From Verticillium longisporum (taxonomy: Eukaryota; Ascomycota; Sordariomycetes; Glomerellales; Plectosphaerellaceae): DNA of 64,000 nt. Numbering within the stretch: position 1 is the stretch's first letter; each line of letters opens with the position of its first letter. The stretch spans positions 1 through 64,000 of the forward strand of contig JAETXT010000003.1 of assembly GCA_019188255.1 (NCBI GenBank), in the 5' to 3' direction. The notes below the pieces were generated by a model that saw only the letters and a list, made by a program, of their open reading frames with translations, did not search any database and was not told where the DNA came from. A program made the position numbers and the translations under genes. Below are positions 21,964 through 36,044 of this stretch, one piece after another.

Positions 21964-24900
21964 TATTAAGAGGGCTTTACTGCTTATATAAACCCTAATT
22001 CATTACTTTAGCTATACCTAAGAGCTCTAAATAGGTAGGGTAGGTAATATAAGACTTATAATAATTATTAATACTATCTCTCTAAATCACCGCTACCTAC
22101 GTAAATTAGATATACCTATCTAATTCATCGATTACGTAAGCTATGAATTACGTACTCCTAAGAGCTATAAATCCCAGCCCCAGTAATTACTATATCGGTA
22201 AATCCTATATAGTAATTACCGACCTAGGTAATCCCCTAATATTAGTTCAATACTAGCTATCTTTTCTTTATAGATAGGATTACTTAAAGGACTAATATCG
22301 GGCTCTATTACCTAGGTTAATAGCTACTCTAATACGCTTATAATCCTCTAATCTCTAGTATATTAGATCTACTATCTTAATCTATAAAATAAATAAATAA
22401 ATAAGTAAATAAGTAATAATAGGAGAATAATAGATAGAATAAGGAAAAATATAGCTTAATACTATTATTCCTATAAGCGCTAAATCCCTAATCCCTAGTA
22501 CTATAGATTAATTAAATTAACTACTAAATAGCTCTTTAAGGAAATAAATTAAATTATAGTTAAATAATAGGAATAGGCTTTTAAACCCTTTAATAAAGGA
22601 AATAAATAATAATTAAATAGCGTAATAGCTAATTAAATAGCGCTCTTATAATAGCTAGATATAAGCTCTTAAAGTCTCTAAATCGCTAATATATTAATAG
22701 AGGGTAGAAGAATAATTATTATTACCCCTTTTATTAGCTTTCTCGATAGGAATAATAGAATTAAACCGCCTTTAATAGGAATAATAGAATTAAACTACCT
22801 AAATAGGGTTAATAGATCCTATTAAGCTAGTTTAGTAAATACTATACTCTATAGATCTATATATCTAGTTAATAAGTTATAGTAACTCTATTCCTTTTAT
22901 TTTCCCTCTTCCCCTTAACGATTCTTTATTTTTAAGATTAGCTAGCTTAATCTACTATTTTAGAGCTCTAATAATTACTAAATCCCTATTTTTACTACTC
23001 TCTCTCTCTCTCTTTTTCTCTTATCCCGGCCTCGATAATACCGCTTAAATATAAAGCCCCTATACTTATTACCCCTCCTATTAAGAGAGTAGCGAAGCGT
23101 AATAACTTAGTTAGTATTAATCGTAGGAGCTATTAATTTAGGATATAGTACGTATATATAATAATATTCGTAAAGTCCCCTATTTAGGGTATTTAAAGTC
23201 TTATCTTATTAATAAGTAAATTAAAACTAGTGCTAATAGTATATACTACGATTTAGAGCCTAAGGGTTCCTATTATTATAAATATACCTCTAGGTACTCT
23301 TATAAACTAATATAAACTTCTACGATCTCTATTTTCTAATATCTATAGCTCTAATAATTATTATCTATAGTCTAATTAAAGCATTTAAGCCTACTATAAA
23401 GTTTTTAGCTACTTAGGATAAGAATAATAAGCTAATAAGCTCTCTTCTCTATTATTTCCTTAATTATTTAATTATATAATTAGCTAATAGGGGATATAGG
23501 ATATAGAGAAGTAGTATATTATCGTAAAAGGTATATTAATAATTACTAAGGAGGAAGAGGCGAAGGGGGGTAATAACCTTAATAAGGACCTCGATAGTCT
23601 TTATAATATTAACTACAAGGCGGCTAGGCGGGCCGTAGCTCTATAGCTCTTTAATTACCTCTAATAGGACTCGCTAAAGTAATTAAACTCGGATTCTTCG
23701 GATTCCGAGGCTTAGTCTACTTTATAGAGCGGTTACTTTACTATTTTACTAATCGTAGGGTCGTCGTTTTTACTTCTAGGGTATTCGTTTTTAGGCTTTA
23801 TTATATTTTTACTAATATTAATTACCTTTACCCTCTAATTATTCTTTTTTTAACGTTTAATTTATCCTTTAATTCTAATTATAACTTTATTAGAGCTTAT
23901 TAGCGCTTCTAGTATTTAGTTTAATATTCCCTTAATTATTAAATCTATAAGGTTATTACTTCTAGCGATCTAATAAATTTCGTCGACTTCGTATTCTTTA
24001 TAGCTTTATTATAATATTATAAAATCTATTATTAAACGTTTCTCTATTATTATATTTAATTAAATTAAATATTAGTAGAGCGAATAGCTATTAGTATAGA
24101 TAATTATCCGTAGGAGTAGTAGTTCTAAGCGTTTATAGATCTCTTAGAGCGTCTATTTAAGGATATAAGCTATATTAAAGCCGCTAACTATCCTATAGAT
24201 CTTATTAACTAGAATTAAATACGTAACCTATTTATATTTAATAGATTATTAATAGAGGATATTATTATATACTATAAAGGCGTTCTCTTAATTATAGGAA
24301 TATTTATTATTAAGGAGGATAGCGAATCCGATCTATAAACTTAGGTCTTTATTATTAATAAAGGAGCTATTAATAAATATATAAAGTTAGGCTATTAAGA
24401 GATCTAAGCGTATATAATTTAGGCTATAGCTTATATTAGCGATCTACTATTATATATATTTATTAAGCTATTTAAAGTCGTCCTCTTATAAGTTCTTAGC
24501 TTAGGCTATAATAGAGAAATCGAAGGCTACCTCTAATTAATAGATTAAAGTAATATAAGTATTATAAGCTCTCTAAGTAATATATTCCTATTTTAAGCTT
24601 ATTATCCTTAAGGTTACTAGCTCTATATAATTATTTTAGCCTTTCTATTAAATTATAAGATCTTTAATTCTAACTTTAATAATATAGCTATTAAAGATAC
24701 TATTAGATCCTATATTAAGGCTAGAAATAGGCTTTACTTAGAAGCTAGCGCTTTCGAGCTCTATTTATTCCTTTTATATAAATACGGGCTCTCCGAGGTT
24801 AAGGGTATCGTTAATCTATATTCCGATTAGTCTAAAGCTCTCTCTAGCTCTAGTTAGAAGTAAATATAGATCGTAGCCTATTCGAATAGCGTTTAGGCGC

Positions 24901-25181
24901 TCTCTATAATAGCGCTAATAGGTTATAAACTAATAGAGACCTAACTCTACGATATTATAGAGTAGCTTTATAATATAGAAGACGATTCTATTAGGGTATC
25001 TATACTATAGCTCCTTAGGAATATATAGGAGAACGTTATATAATAGATCTATAGCGCTCTAGGTATAAGCTTAATTAATATTATAGAGTATTAATTAATA
25101 GCTATATTATTATAGCGTTAAGGTAATCGCTAGGATTAATCGTTAATTATAGTATATAATTATAGGCGATTATATTAATAG
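21964..25181 (-). repeat. Direct repeat, copy A (RT/RNaseH end plus LTR)
   Basis: 3.2 kb collinear with copy B at 29211-32448. Both start TATTAAGAGGGCTTTACT and both end TATTAATAG. Differences I compared are nearly all C/T or G/A transitions, plus a few short insertions. Confidence 0.85.
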
Positions 25182-28100
25182 GATTATCTTCTCCTAGTTA
25201 CTATATCCTTAAACTATTAATCTTAACTTCTTATATAGGGCTTAAAGGAGGCCTTTTACCTCTCTTATAAGCTAGTATCTAAAGATCTTAATACTAGGAA
25301 ACGCGGATCTCCTAATCGGTACGATTACTCTAGCTATTAGGAGTAAGTCGATTTCCTCCTAATCGGACTATTTAAATAGCTTCCTAGGGGTCGTTATTCT
25401 ACCTTTATTATATAATTAAATAGCTAGGTCGTACCCCTACTATTCCCTTTTAATAATAAATTAATATTTAATCTATAAAGTCCTAATCGTATTACTCTTA
25501 CGATCCATAAAAGCCGCTTATAATAGATTCGTAGTATTTATTAACTTCCTAGGTCTCCTATATCGTCGTAATAGAATTAGCTCTAAGTACTTAAATAGTT
25601 CTAGGGTCTCTAGAATTCGGACTACTATTATCTCCCTAATCTCTTAATCTAGCGATCTATTATATAGCTTAACGTATATTCCTCTAAACTCTATTAAGCT
25701 ATTAACTATTTCGATTATAACTATTATATTAGAGATTAATATAACCTTATAAGGACTAGTCCATTTCTCCTACTCTCGGAATATAAGAACGTTACTTCTT
25801 AGCTCTAGTAATCTTAATAGTAATTATTTAGTATTTAGTCTATTATAGGTATTAAGAGCATTATTAACCTTCTACTTAGCGACTATTCGCTAAAGCTCTA
25901 CTATCGCTTTATTAACCGCTTTAGTATACTATACCTAGGTCGTAATAGGCGCTAAGTTAATACTAATCCTAGGTATTGCCCTAAATATAAGTAATATAGG
26001 CATTAATCTATTAGGCCTAATAATATCGTTTATTACTTTTATAGCTCCTTAAAGTAGTAATTCTAGGCTCGTATTATAAGACTCTATTTTTAAGATCTTA
26101 TATACTCTATATATTAGCTTATAATAGCTCTTAACCTTATTAATTAATTAATAGGCCTCTATAGGGATCTAATAATAGGTTATACCTAGGAGGTATACCT
26201 CTACCCTAAACTCTATAGAAGTAAAGTTCGTTCTAGTATTAATAGTTACGATATCTAGAGGCCTAAGGTATATATCTAATTAATACCTCTTAAGAGCTTC
26301 CTATATTATATAAACTATAAAATTAGGAATAAAAGTTATAGATTAGAATCCTATATTTATAACGATTATATAAAGAATAGGCTTTCTATCTAAATATATA
26401 ATATTAATTAAAATCTTATAATTAAAATCGATATTTAACCTTAAAGTAAACTTAAAGTATTATAGAGACTTCCCTTTAATCTAATAATAGTAATAGAAGC
26501 GGTTTATTAATTCTAGAATATCCTAATTTATATTATAGTCTACTCTCTAGAGTAGGTTCTATAGCTTCTTTATAGATAAATAACCGAATCGCTTATAAAT
26601 ATATTAGAGCTCTACTTCTATTAGAAATGCTACTCTATCGCTCTCTATCCCTATTATATATATAATCCCAGAGCTAATATAGGTCTTCGTATCTAGGAAG
26701 AACTATAAATAGCCCTATTTACGAAAAATAGGCGTACGCTCCTAGATCTCCTTAATACGCTTTACTAGCTTATTATATATATTATCTAAATAGATTCCGA
26801 GATTCTTTATATCTTTAATATAAAATAGGAATAAGGTATCTATTAGGACGATATAGAACGTAATTCTCCTAATTAATATTAGAATAATAATCTCCTCTAT
26901 TATAGAAATAGGATTTCCTATTCCGAATCTTATTCTAGCCTCTATTCCCTATTTATTAACTATTAAGTTTAATATTAAGGCTATTAAGGCCTTTATTTAT
27001 AAAGCTCCTATTATAGAAATTAATATTATATTTATATTAAGGATAATATTATATTATAAAGAAGTATTATTAATCTAATATTAAATAAAGAGCTATTTTA
27101 TTAGAATTATTATTTTAGCTTTCGGACTATTACCCCTAATTCTATATTAGAACGATTTATTTACTAGGAAGTATACTATATAGGTATTTATTAATTCGCT
27201 CTTAGGATTAGACCTAAAGGTATTATCTATTCCTAGTTTATTAGAAATAGGATTATCTAATTCCGAGCTCTTAATAGGTTCTATTATTATTAAAAATTAA
27301 TAATATCCTTTCTATTAATCCCTATATACTTCCTATATATATTTCTATTACTCTTTTAAGTATTATTATTCTTCGAGAAAGTACCTTATCGATCTATAGT
27401 TTAGTTTAGAGTATATCTAGTATTTATAAATTCTAGATAATTAATAATTATTAATTCTATATATTAACTATTCTCTATAATCTCCCTTTCTACTAGCTTA
27501 GTAATATCCGCTCTTATAACGTCTATTAATATAGAAGTACTTAAATATTCTAATATTCTCTTCTACCTTTAATATACTCTTAAACTATATAGATAGTATA
27601 TTAAAAGATCGCTCTAGTCTTATTAATATAATCTTTAGCTCTAGGACGCCTTAAACTGCCCTTAAAGTATTTATATAGAGATAAGTCTTTTCCCTAAATA
27701 TAGAGCTAAGTACTCTCTAGTACCGCTAAAGCCTATCTAGAAGGATCTAGAGAACTTCTATTTATAGCTTTCCTATATTATTAGCTTCTATTATTATAGA
27801 GTAGAATATTATTAAGCTCTAATTTATATAATACTATATTCTATTAATCTCTAAATCGAACTATTATTTAATCGTTAAGTATATTTAATAAAGTCCTATA
27901 TTCCTATTTATATATTCTAGGAAGAAAGTTTATATATATTCCGAGAATATATTTAGGAAGAGTATATAGAGCTATATATAGCGGATTTATAATAGTTTAT
28001 AAACGTTTATAAAGATATATATTTTATTATTAAGGATATCGTAGATCTCCCTAGAATAATTACTCTCCTTATTCTAAAGTAATATAAATTACTTAATTAT

Positions 28101-30265
28101 AGCTCTATCGATTAATAAATTTATCGATTTATATAATAGTAGAATATAATACTAAACTAATAGGTTCTAAGTAATATTTAGAAGTAAAGTCTTATTTCTT
28201 TATAATTAAAGTATAATCTCTTATTAGCTAGATTACCTATTCTATTAATTAAATAACCCTAGAACTAGGGGCTATCGGGGATCTATCCTCCCTATTTATA
28301 GTTTTTAGATTTAGGATAGCTAGGTATTCCCTATAGATTATTACTTATCGTCCTATTAATCTCCCTATTCCTCTACTCTTTAGAATACTAAATCCTAATT
28401 AATAATAATTAACTCTATTATATTAAGTATTTCCTCCTATAAGAATATTAATATTAATCTCTTTAACGTTTTAGTATTTACTATTCCTAGAAAAGGGATC
28501 CTATACTCTATTAGATATACCTTTAATATTCGAGTAATTATTATATTATAGGAGTTAAAGTTATCTTCGGTCTAGCCCTAGAAGTCTTCGATAAATGCCT
28601 CTAAGAAGTAAACTCCTTTTATAATCCTATATATACTTATTACTTTAAGGATCTAGGCGCTCTTAAGATCTACGGATACTGAATCTAGTAATCTAGGGAA
28701 CCGTAATTCTACTCTATTAACGATAAAGTTAATATCGAGACCCTTCCTAACCTTCTACGTTAAATATAATATACTAAATTCTTCTAGAATGCTATCGAAC
28801 TCCTATTATATCTTTTTAGCGCTCTCTAGCTCTATTATAGAGCTATTATTATAATCCGAGGAGCTTATTATCGTTAATTTTATTAAAGCTCTACTATAGC
28901 TAGTTAACTATTCTATAGAGCTTCGTTTATCGGGTTAATAGCTAGTAATATAGCCTAAGTAGTAATCTTAAGCGTAGGAGTCCTAAGATACTTAAAGTAG
29001 ATAGTACTCCTATAGATTATATAATAGAGGGTTTTTCTACTATTAAGCTCTTATAAGAGTCTTAAAATACTTAAAGTAAATAGTACTCTTACGATTATTT
29101 ATAAAGCGTAATCGATAAACTTATATATAATAAATTTACTATTTATAGGATCGATCTTAACTTCTCTAGCTCTAGCTATTCTATATTATATTAAACGTAA
29201 TACTAATTAGTATTAAGAGGGCTTTACTATTTATATAAACCCTAATTTATTACTTTAGCTATACCTAAGAGCTCTAAATAGGTAGGGTAGGTAATATAAG
29301 ACTTATAATAATTATTAATACTATCTCTCTAAATCACTACTACCTATATAAATTAGATATACCTATCTAATTTATCGATTACGTAAGCTATAAATTACGT
29401 ACTTCTAAGAGCTATAAATCCTAGCCCTAGTAATTACTATATCGGTAAATCCTATATAGTAATTACCGACCTAGGTAATCCCTTAATATTAGTTTAATAA
29501 TATTAGTAAATCCTATATAGTAATTACTATCCTAAGTAATTCCCTAATATTAATTTAATACTAGCTCTCTTTTCTTTATAGATAGGATTACTATAGGGAC
29601 TAATATTAAGATCTATTACCTAGGTTAATAGCTACTCTAATATACTTATAATTCTCTAGTCTCTAGTATATTAGAATTACTATCCTAGTCTATAAAATGA
29701 ATAAATAAATAAGTAAATAATAGGAGAATAATAAATAGAATAAGGAAAACGTAGCTTAATACTACTATTCCTATAAGTACTAGATCCCTAGTCCCTAATA
29801 CTATAGATTAATTAAATTAGCTATTAAATAGCTCTCTAAGGAAATAAATTAAATTATAATTAAATAATAGGAATAGGCCTTTAAGCCCTTTAATAAAGGA
29901 AATAAATAGCTAATTAAATACTATAATAGCTAATTAAATAGTACTCTTATAATAGCTAGATATGGGCTCCCTAAGTCTCTAAATTACTAATTTATTAATT
30001 AAAAGTAGAAGAATAATTATTATTACCCCTTTATTAGCTTTTTAATAAGAATAATAGAATTAAATTACTTAAATAGGATGAATAGATCTAATTAAGCTAG
30101 TCTAGTAAATACTATATTCTATAGATCTATATATCTAATTAATAAATTATAATAACTCTATTCCTTTTACTTTTCCTCTTCCTTATAATAATTCTTTATT
30201 TTAAGATTAGCTAGCTTAATCTATTATTTTAAAGCTCCGATAATTAATAATCCCCCCTTTTTATT
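21964..30265 (-). mobile_element. RIPed Ty1/copia-like retrotransposon, minus orientation
   Basis: The minus-strand translation, stops ignored, shows integrase-like text at about 26610-26170 (KFTLRLNIDFNYKI, then DIVTINTRTNFTSIEF, similar to the conserved core Asp and S-x-EF region). Further on, at about 25100-24700, it shows reverse-transcriptase-like text (AYT-SAIDLLYNVLLYIPKEL). Integrase before reverse transcriptase is the copia order. A purine-rich tract on the minus strand at about 22998-23022 could prime the plus strand, placing a long terminal repeat at about 21964-22995. The matching repeat at about 29211-30265 would be the 5' one. The right boundary is approximate. Confidence 0.6.
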
Positions 30266-32448
30266 ACTCTCTCTCTCTCTTTCTCTCTTATCCTAGCCTC
30301 GATAATACTACCTAAGTATAAAGCCCCTACGCCCGCTACCCCTCTTATTAAGAGAGTAGCGAAGTATAAGAACCTAGTTAATATTAATTATAAGAGCTAT
30401 TAATCCTAATATATAGTATGTATATATAATAATATTCGTAAAGTCCCCTATTTAAAGTATTTAAGATCTTATCTTATTAATAAATAAACTAAAACTAGTA
30501 TTAATAGTATATACTTTAACTTAGAGCCTAATAGCTTCTATTACTATAAATATACTTCTAAGTATTTTTATAAATTAATATAAACTTCTACGATCTCTAT
30601 TTTCTAATATTTATAGCTTTAACGATTATTATCTATAGTCTAGGTAAAGTATTTAAGCCTATTATAAAGTTTTTAACTATTTAGAATAAGAATAATAAGC
30701 TAATAAACTCTTTTCTTTATTATTTCCCTAATTATCTAATCGTATAATTAGCTAATAAAGGACATAGGATATAGAGAAGTAGTATATTATTATAAAAGGT
30801 ATATTATCGATTATTAAGGAGGAGGAGGCGAAGGGGGGTAATAACTTTAATAAAGACTTTAATAATCTTAATAATATTAATTATAAAATAGTTAAATGGA
30901 CTATAGCTCTATAGCTCTTTAATTACTTCTAATAGGACTTATTAGAGTAATTAAACTCGGACTCTTTAGATTCTAAAGCTTAATCCACTTTATAGATTAA
31001 TTATTTTATTATTTTATTAATTATAGAATTATCGTTTTTACTTCTAGGGTATTTATTTTTAAATTCTATTATATTTTTATTAATATTAATTACTTTTACC
31101 TTTTAATTATTCTTTTCTTAATATTTAATTTATCCTTTAATCCTAATTATAATTTCATTAAAGCTTATTAGCGCTTCTAGTATTTAGTTTAATACTCCTT
31201 TAATTATTAAATCTATAGGGTTATCGTCTCTAGTAATCTAACGAATTTCATCGATTTTATATTCTTTATAGCTTTATTATAATACTATAAGATCTATTAT
31301 TAAGCGTTTCTTTACTATTACGCTTAATTAAATAAAATATTAATAGAGCGAATAGCTATTAATATAGATAATTATCTATAAGAATAGTAATTTAAAGTAT
31401 TTATAGATCTCTTAGGATATCTATTTAAGGATATAAACTATACTAAAGCTATTAATTATATTATAGATTTTATTAATTAGAATTTATTATATAATCTATT
31501 TATATATAATAGATTATTAATAAAGGATATTATTATATATTATAAAAGTATTCTCTTAATTACTAAATCGTTTATTATCTAGGAGGATAATAAATCCGAT
31601 CTATAAACTAAGGTCCTTATTATTAATAAAGGAGCTATTAATAAATATATAAAGCTAAGCTATTAAGAGATCTAAGTATATATAATTAAGGCTATAGCCT
31701 ATATTAATAATCTAATATTATATATATTTATTAAACTATTTAAAGTCTTCTTCTTATAAGTTCTTAGCTTATATTATAATAGAGAAATCGAAGGCTACTT
31801 CTAATTAATAGATTAAAGTAATATAGGTATTATAAGCTCTCTAAGCGATATATTACTATTCTAAGCTTACTATCCTTAATATTACTAGCTCTAAGTAATT
31901 ACTTTAACCTTTCTATTATATTATAAGATTATTAGCTCTAACTTTAATAATATAACTATTAAAGATACTATTAGATCTTATATTAAGGATAGAAGTAGGC
32001 TTTACCTAGAAGCTAGTATTATCGAGCTCTATTTATTCCTTTTATATAAATATAAGCTCTCTAAGGTTAAGGGTATTATTAATCTATATCGTAATGAATC
32101 TAAAGCTCTCTCTAGCTCTAATTAGAAGTAAATATAGATCGTAGCCTATTAGAATAATATTTAAGCGCTCTCTATAATAGTATTAGTAGGTTATAAACTA
32201 ATAGAGGCCTAACTTTATAATATTATAGAATAGCTTTATAATATAGGAGACGATCCCTTCTAAGTATTTATATTATAGCTCTTTAGGAATATATAAGAGA
32301 ACGTTATATAAAGATCTTTAATATTCTAAATATAGGCTTAATTAATATCTTAAAGTATTAGTTAATAGCTATATTATTATAATATTAGGGTAATTACTAG
32401 GATTAGCTATTAACTATAATATATAATTATAAGTAATTATATTAATAG
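29211..32448 (-). repeat. Direct repeat, copy B (second element, 5' truncated)
   Basis: Second copy of the same 3' part. Beyond 32448 it diverges from copy A, so this element lacks its integrase and gag part here. Its LTR appears to double as the 5' LTR of the first element, giving an LTR-internal-LTR-internal tandem. Confidence 0.8.
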
Positions 32449-34975
32449 TATTTATTAATCTAGGTTCTAGATAATAATCGAAGGTAATATTATCTTAATA
32501 GATAAAGGGATTATAGAGAGATAAATTAATAAAGGAATATAAGAGGAAGAGAGAGATAGAAGTCGTTATATCTTAAGGAGGAAGCATCGGAGGAAGGAAC
32601 GGATCAAAGATCTTAATAGCCCTGATTTTTAGCTATAGAATAGTATATTTTTCGATAATAATGAAGGTAAGCGTTTTCTAATTAAGTTAATATAAGTACT
32701 CGGATTAACCCTAAGGGAAGTAAAGCCTATCTAGAAGAATATCTATTTATAATAGTTAAAGGTATTAAAATTAGATAGGAATTACTTTATAATAGGAAGT
32801 AACGATTTTACTTAAAAATAAAGATATATTATTATTATAAAAACTCTAAAAAGTAGGATAGGGGAATTACTCTATATCTAATAGACTAACCCTTAGGGGC
32901 TAAGCGTAGATAATGCGTATAGGCTACCTCTAGATCTATAGGGAAGTAGAGTCGGTTCTACTCTAGCTTATAAGCTAAGCTAATAAGAGATAAGAGAAGT
33001 TAAATAGTTATTACTATTTAATAGTTCTATAGAATCGTATAAAATTATACTATTATATAGCTCTGCTTTTTCTCTTTCTAATAATTTAGATATTAATATA
33101 GTTTAGCTTTTATTTTAGCTACTAGAAGGGTTATAAGACTCTATCTCCTATAATTTTAATTATTACTTTATATCTTTTCAGTTTAAGGCATAGTAGTTCT
33201 TTCTATTAAGTATCCTTTATTAATCTACTATTAAGGGGCTCCTAGTTAATACTTAGATATACTTTATAGGCTTTATATATATATCCTTATTTATTATACT
33301 TTATATAGGACGCTTTAGGGTAGCTATTAATATAGTATCCGAGCTTATAATAATTATAGTATTTAATATCTTTAAGCGTTTTAGGTTTCCTTATAGTAGG
33401 GGGCTATAGATTAGTAGCTATTATATAGATTATTTCGGGTTACTTAGCCTTATTATTCGGGTTTTAGATATACTTTTCTAGCTATTATTCTATTATAGTT
33501 CTCTTATTAGGCTAATCTCGGGTATATTATATATAGTCTTAGTTTCTCGTCTTATTATTCTATAATTATCTAAGGTTCCTTTTAATCTATAGTAGGGTCT
33601 CTATTCTCTTTATAGTATTATTTAGCTCCGTCCTTATATATAGAATCCTATGTATTATAATTTATTATATAAAGTCTAGGTTAAGTTCTATAAAGAAGAG
33701 GGTTATTTTATAGATCTATAGTAGGGGCTTAAGTAACTCCGCTTCTAGGCTATCGTAGGCGTCCGCGAAGTCCTAATAGTTCTAGCTAGGGGCTTAGAAA
33801 CGCTAGTCCTACCTATATAATTTAATAATTATTTAGAGTACTTTAATATTATTATCGTCTATATCGTCCTTTAGCTAAGCCTTTATTACTTTCTAGGTAA
33901 CGTTATAGATCGATTTATACTCTATTTATATATAGGAGGTCTATCTCTATTATAGGGCGTTTATAAAGTAATTCGCGGCGTATATAACTTTATTAATATC
34001 TCTATTAAAGCTCTTCCTATCGAGCTAGAACCTAACGTCTAGGCTAAATAGGAAGGTATTAAGTTCTAATTAGCTATTTCCTTTATATTTAATAGCTAGG
34101 AGCTATATTTTCATAAAAGGGGTACTTTATAGTTCTTTATAGGGTATCCCCTTAAGGGCTAGTATTAATCTAAGGCTAGCTTCTATTAGCGGGCTTATAG
34201 GTTCTTCACCCCTCCTAAGGGCTATTAGCTCTTTAAGCTTTCTTTTTTATACTAGTTTTCTATACTCCTCTTTTAGTTATTTATCGAGTTCTTTATTACT
34301 AATTATTAGGTAATTATCTATATATTTACTATTAATATCTTATCCTTATTTATTAGGACCTCCTATTTAAGGCTATTCTATTATATCTTCCTATAGTAAT
34401 CCTATAATAGTATAGCTTCTAGTATTCTATATTTCTCTAGCTAATATATTATCCTATAGCCGTCGCTCCTTAAGGGTAGATCGATTATTATATTAAGGAG
34501 TTCTTATTATAAATAAAGGATAGTAATTATTAGTCTCTAAGGGGTCTCTAATTAAGTAGAATAATTAATACCCTCCTCTTCTAATTATAGAACGGTGACC
34601 CTTCTTATAAGTAAGATAGTCTCTTATATGCTCGGTCCTCCCTTCTACTCTATACCCCTTTTCTAAACCGCTAGTATCCTATAGTTGTCCTATAGCTGAT
34701 TAAGGGTTCTAATACTTATATATAGCGATGGAGGGAGCAAGCTTCAGGACCGTACATACTTAGTAATGTATATACTTTGCGACGATACATAAAATTCAAC
34801 TATACATATTAACACCATGTTTTGCTATTTGTCTTGTGATTTTGTTACTGTCCTTCGAAGCACAATCTGCTATTTTGACGTTTTAGCATCCATTGGCGTT
34901 GGCCGAGTTGAAGCTCACTAAACACCAAAAGACCGCCGCCCCAACGCGTCGGGCGGACTTGACGGTTCGCATCTT

Positions 34976-35290
34976 TCATACATGAAACAAGGTCCAATCA
35001 GCCTCAATGAGCCGAGGTTGCATTTCAAACACCATGATGTCCCCGTTCTTATCTTGCATTCTCCATACAAGCGCCTTCTTTCTATTGATGCGAGGTTTCC
35101 CCTCGTCACACGTCATTCGGTGCCACCTTGATGGCCACCTCAGAGCAGCCTTCACCATGCTAACCACTTTGCGGAATGACTCGCCTTCCTCATGAGGGGT
35201 GCTCATAATGAAAGAAGGAGTCTGTTTTAAAAGGCAATGAAGAGTCTTGTCAGACTGACATTTGAGACGCCAACGTTCGTGGCACGGCAT
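34976..35290 (-). CDS. Hypothetical small protein, 104 residues
   Basis: Open frame from a true ATG at 35290 on normal-composition DNA just outside the AT-rich block. No signal peptide, membrane helix or recognised motif. It is rich in Trp, Lys and Arg near the C-terminus (ALRWPSRWHRMTCDEG). It could be a fragment of a gene damaged by the adjacent repeats, or chance. Confidence 0.3.
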   Translation of the reverse strand: MPCHERWRLKCQSDKTLHCLLKQTPSFIMSTPHEEGESFRKVVSMVKAALRWPSRWHRMTCDEGKPRINRKKALVWRMQDKNGDIMVFEMQPRLIEADWTLFHV

Positions 35291-36044
35291 CTTGATTGAC
35301 GCATCCTACATCATGGATTTCACCCCCGAACGCCGCCTCACCGTTTGTGTGTGCTCCCACAGAAGATCGCTGGCACAATCACTTGTTCAGTATGTCTCAT
35401 TGACGCCGACGCCGCAATCTTCAACTCCGTCGGCAGTCCCAAATCCAGCGGTGGCGAAACCGTCCATGGAAGTCGTCGTGCAGACGGGCTGCCGAGACAA
35501 GACGAAGACGGCTTTCTTCGATACTGAGAGGCCGACTGCTTTCAAAGTGGCAGAACGCTTGCGAGAGATACTTGAATGGCTGGCAACAAGCTGGGTTGTC
35601 AGTGAAGAACCATATACGACTTGGACAACCAACGAAAGGCAGGCTGGACGATTAGCGCTGTGAGGGTTAGGGTTATCTTATGTCTTGAGGTCAACAGGCG
35701 TTTGAGTCACGATCAAACACTGAAAGGCGAACCACGGTGCCTCTGCAGAGAATACAAAATCATAGAGCCGTTTCCAGTAGCTAAGGTATTTTCTTGGCAC
35801 AGTCAAACACAATCGACCTCAGCATCGACCATTGTCAGCCTCATGAACCTCCCCGACGGTGTCGTATGCGTGCACGGACCATACGAGGGGTTTCGCTCAG
35901 CTGAGCCTCAGCTGAATCCCTCGACCTCGACCTCCTCCTTGATCTGGAAATGGTTCTGCTCATGATGAGTTTTCATTTTCTGTAATCTTCAAGATCAATG
36001 TTCACTTGCTTCGCGCCCATTATTTGAGCTCGCCCCCCAAGTCC
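35291..36044. other. Region upstream of the NLR-like gene
   Basis: About 750 bases of normal composition holding the likely promoter of the patatin/NB-ARC gene. A GGGTTAGGGTTA word lies at 35664-35675. Open frames here lack motifs. Confidence 0.5.

Larger units (their letters stand above)
20985..34720. mobile_element. 13.7-kb RIP-degraded retroelement block
   Basis: Composition changes abruptly near 20985 and returns to normal near 34720. The block is almost free of CpA/TpG, dominated by TA, and has no usable open frame. Within it I can resolve two partial copies of a copia-like element in minus orientation (see separate entries). The remainder (20985-21963 and 32449-34720) is RIPed sequence I cannot assign. 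The minus strand around 33600-34000 gives gag-like translations. Confidence 0.9.

Noticed and set aside
21964..25181. 3.2-kb direct repeats taken as complete LTRs
   Set aside because: Copy A contains reverse-transcriptase-like text and a purine tract, so the LTR proper is only about the last 1 kb.
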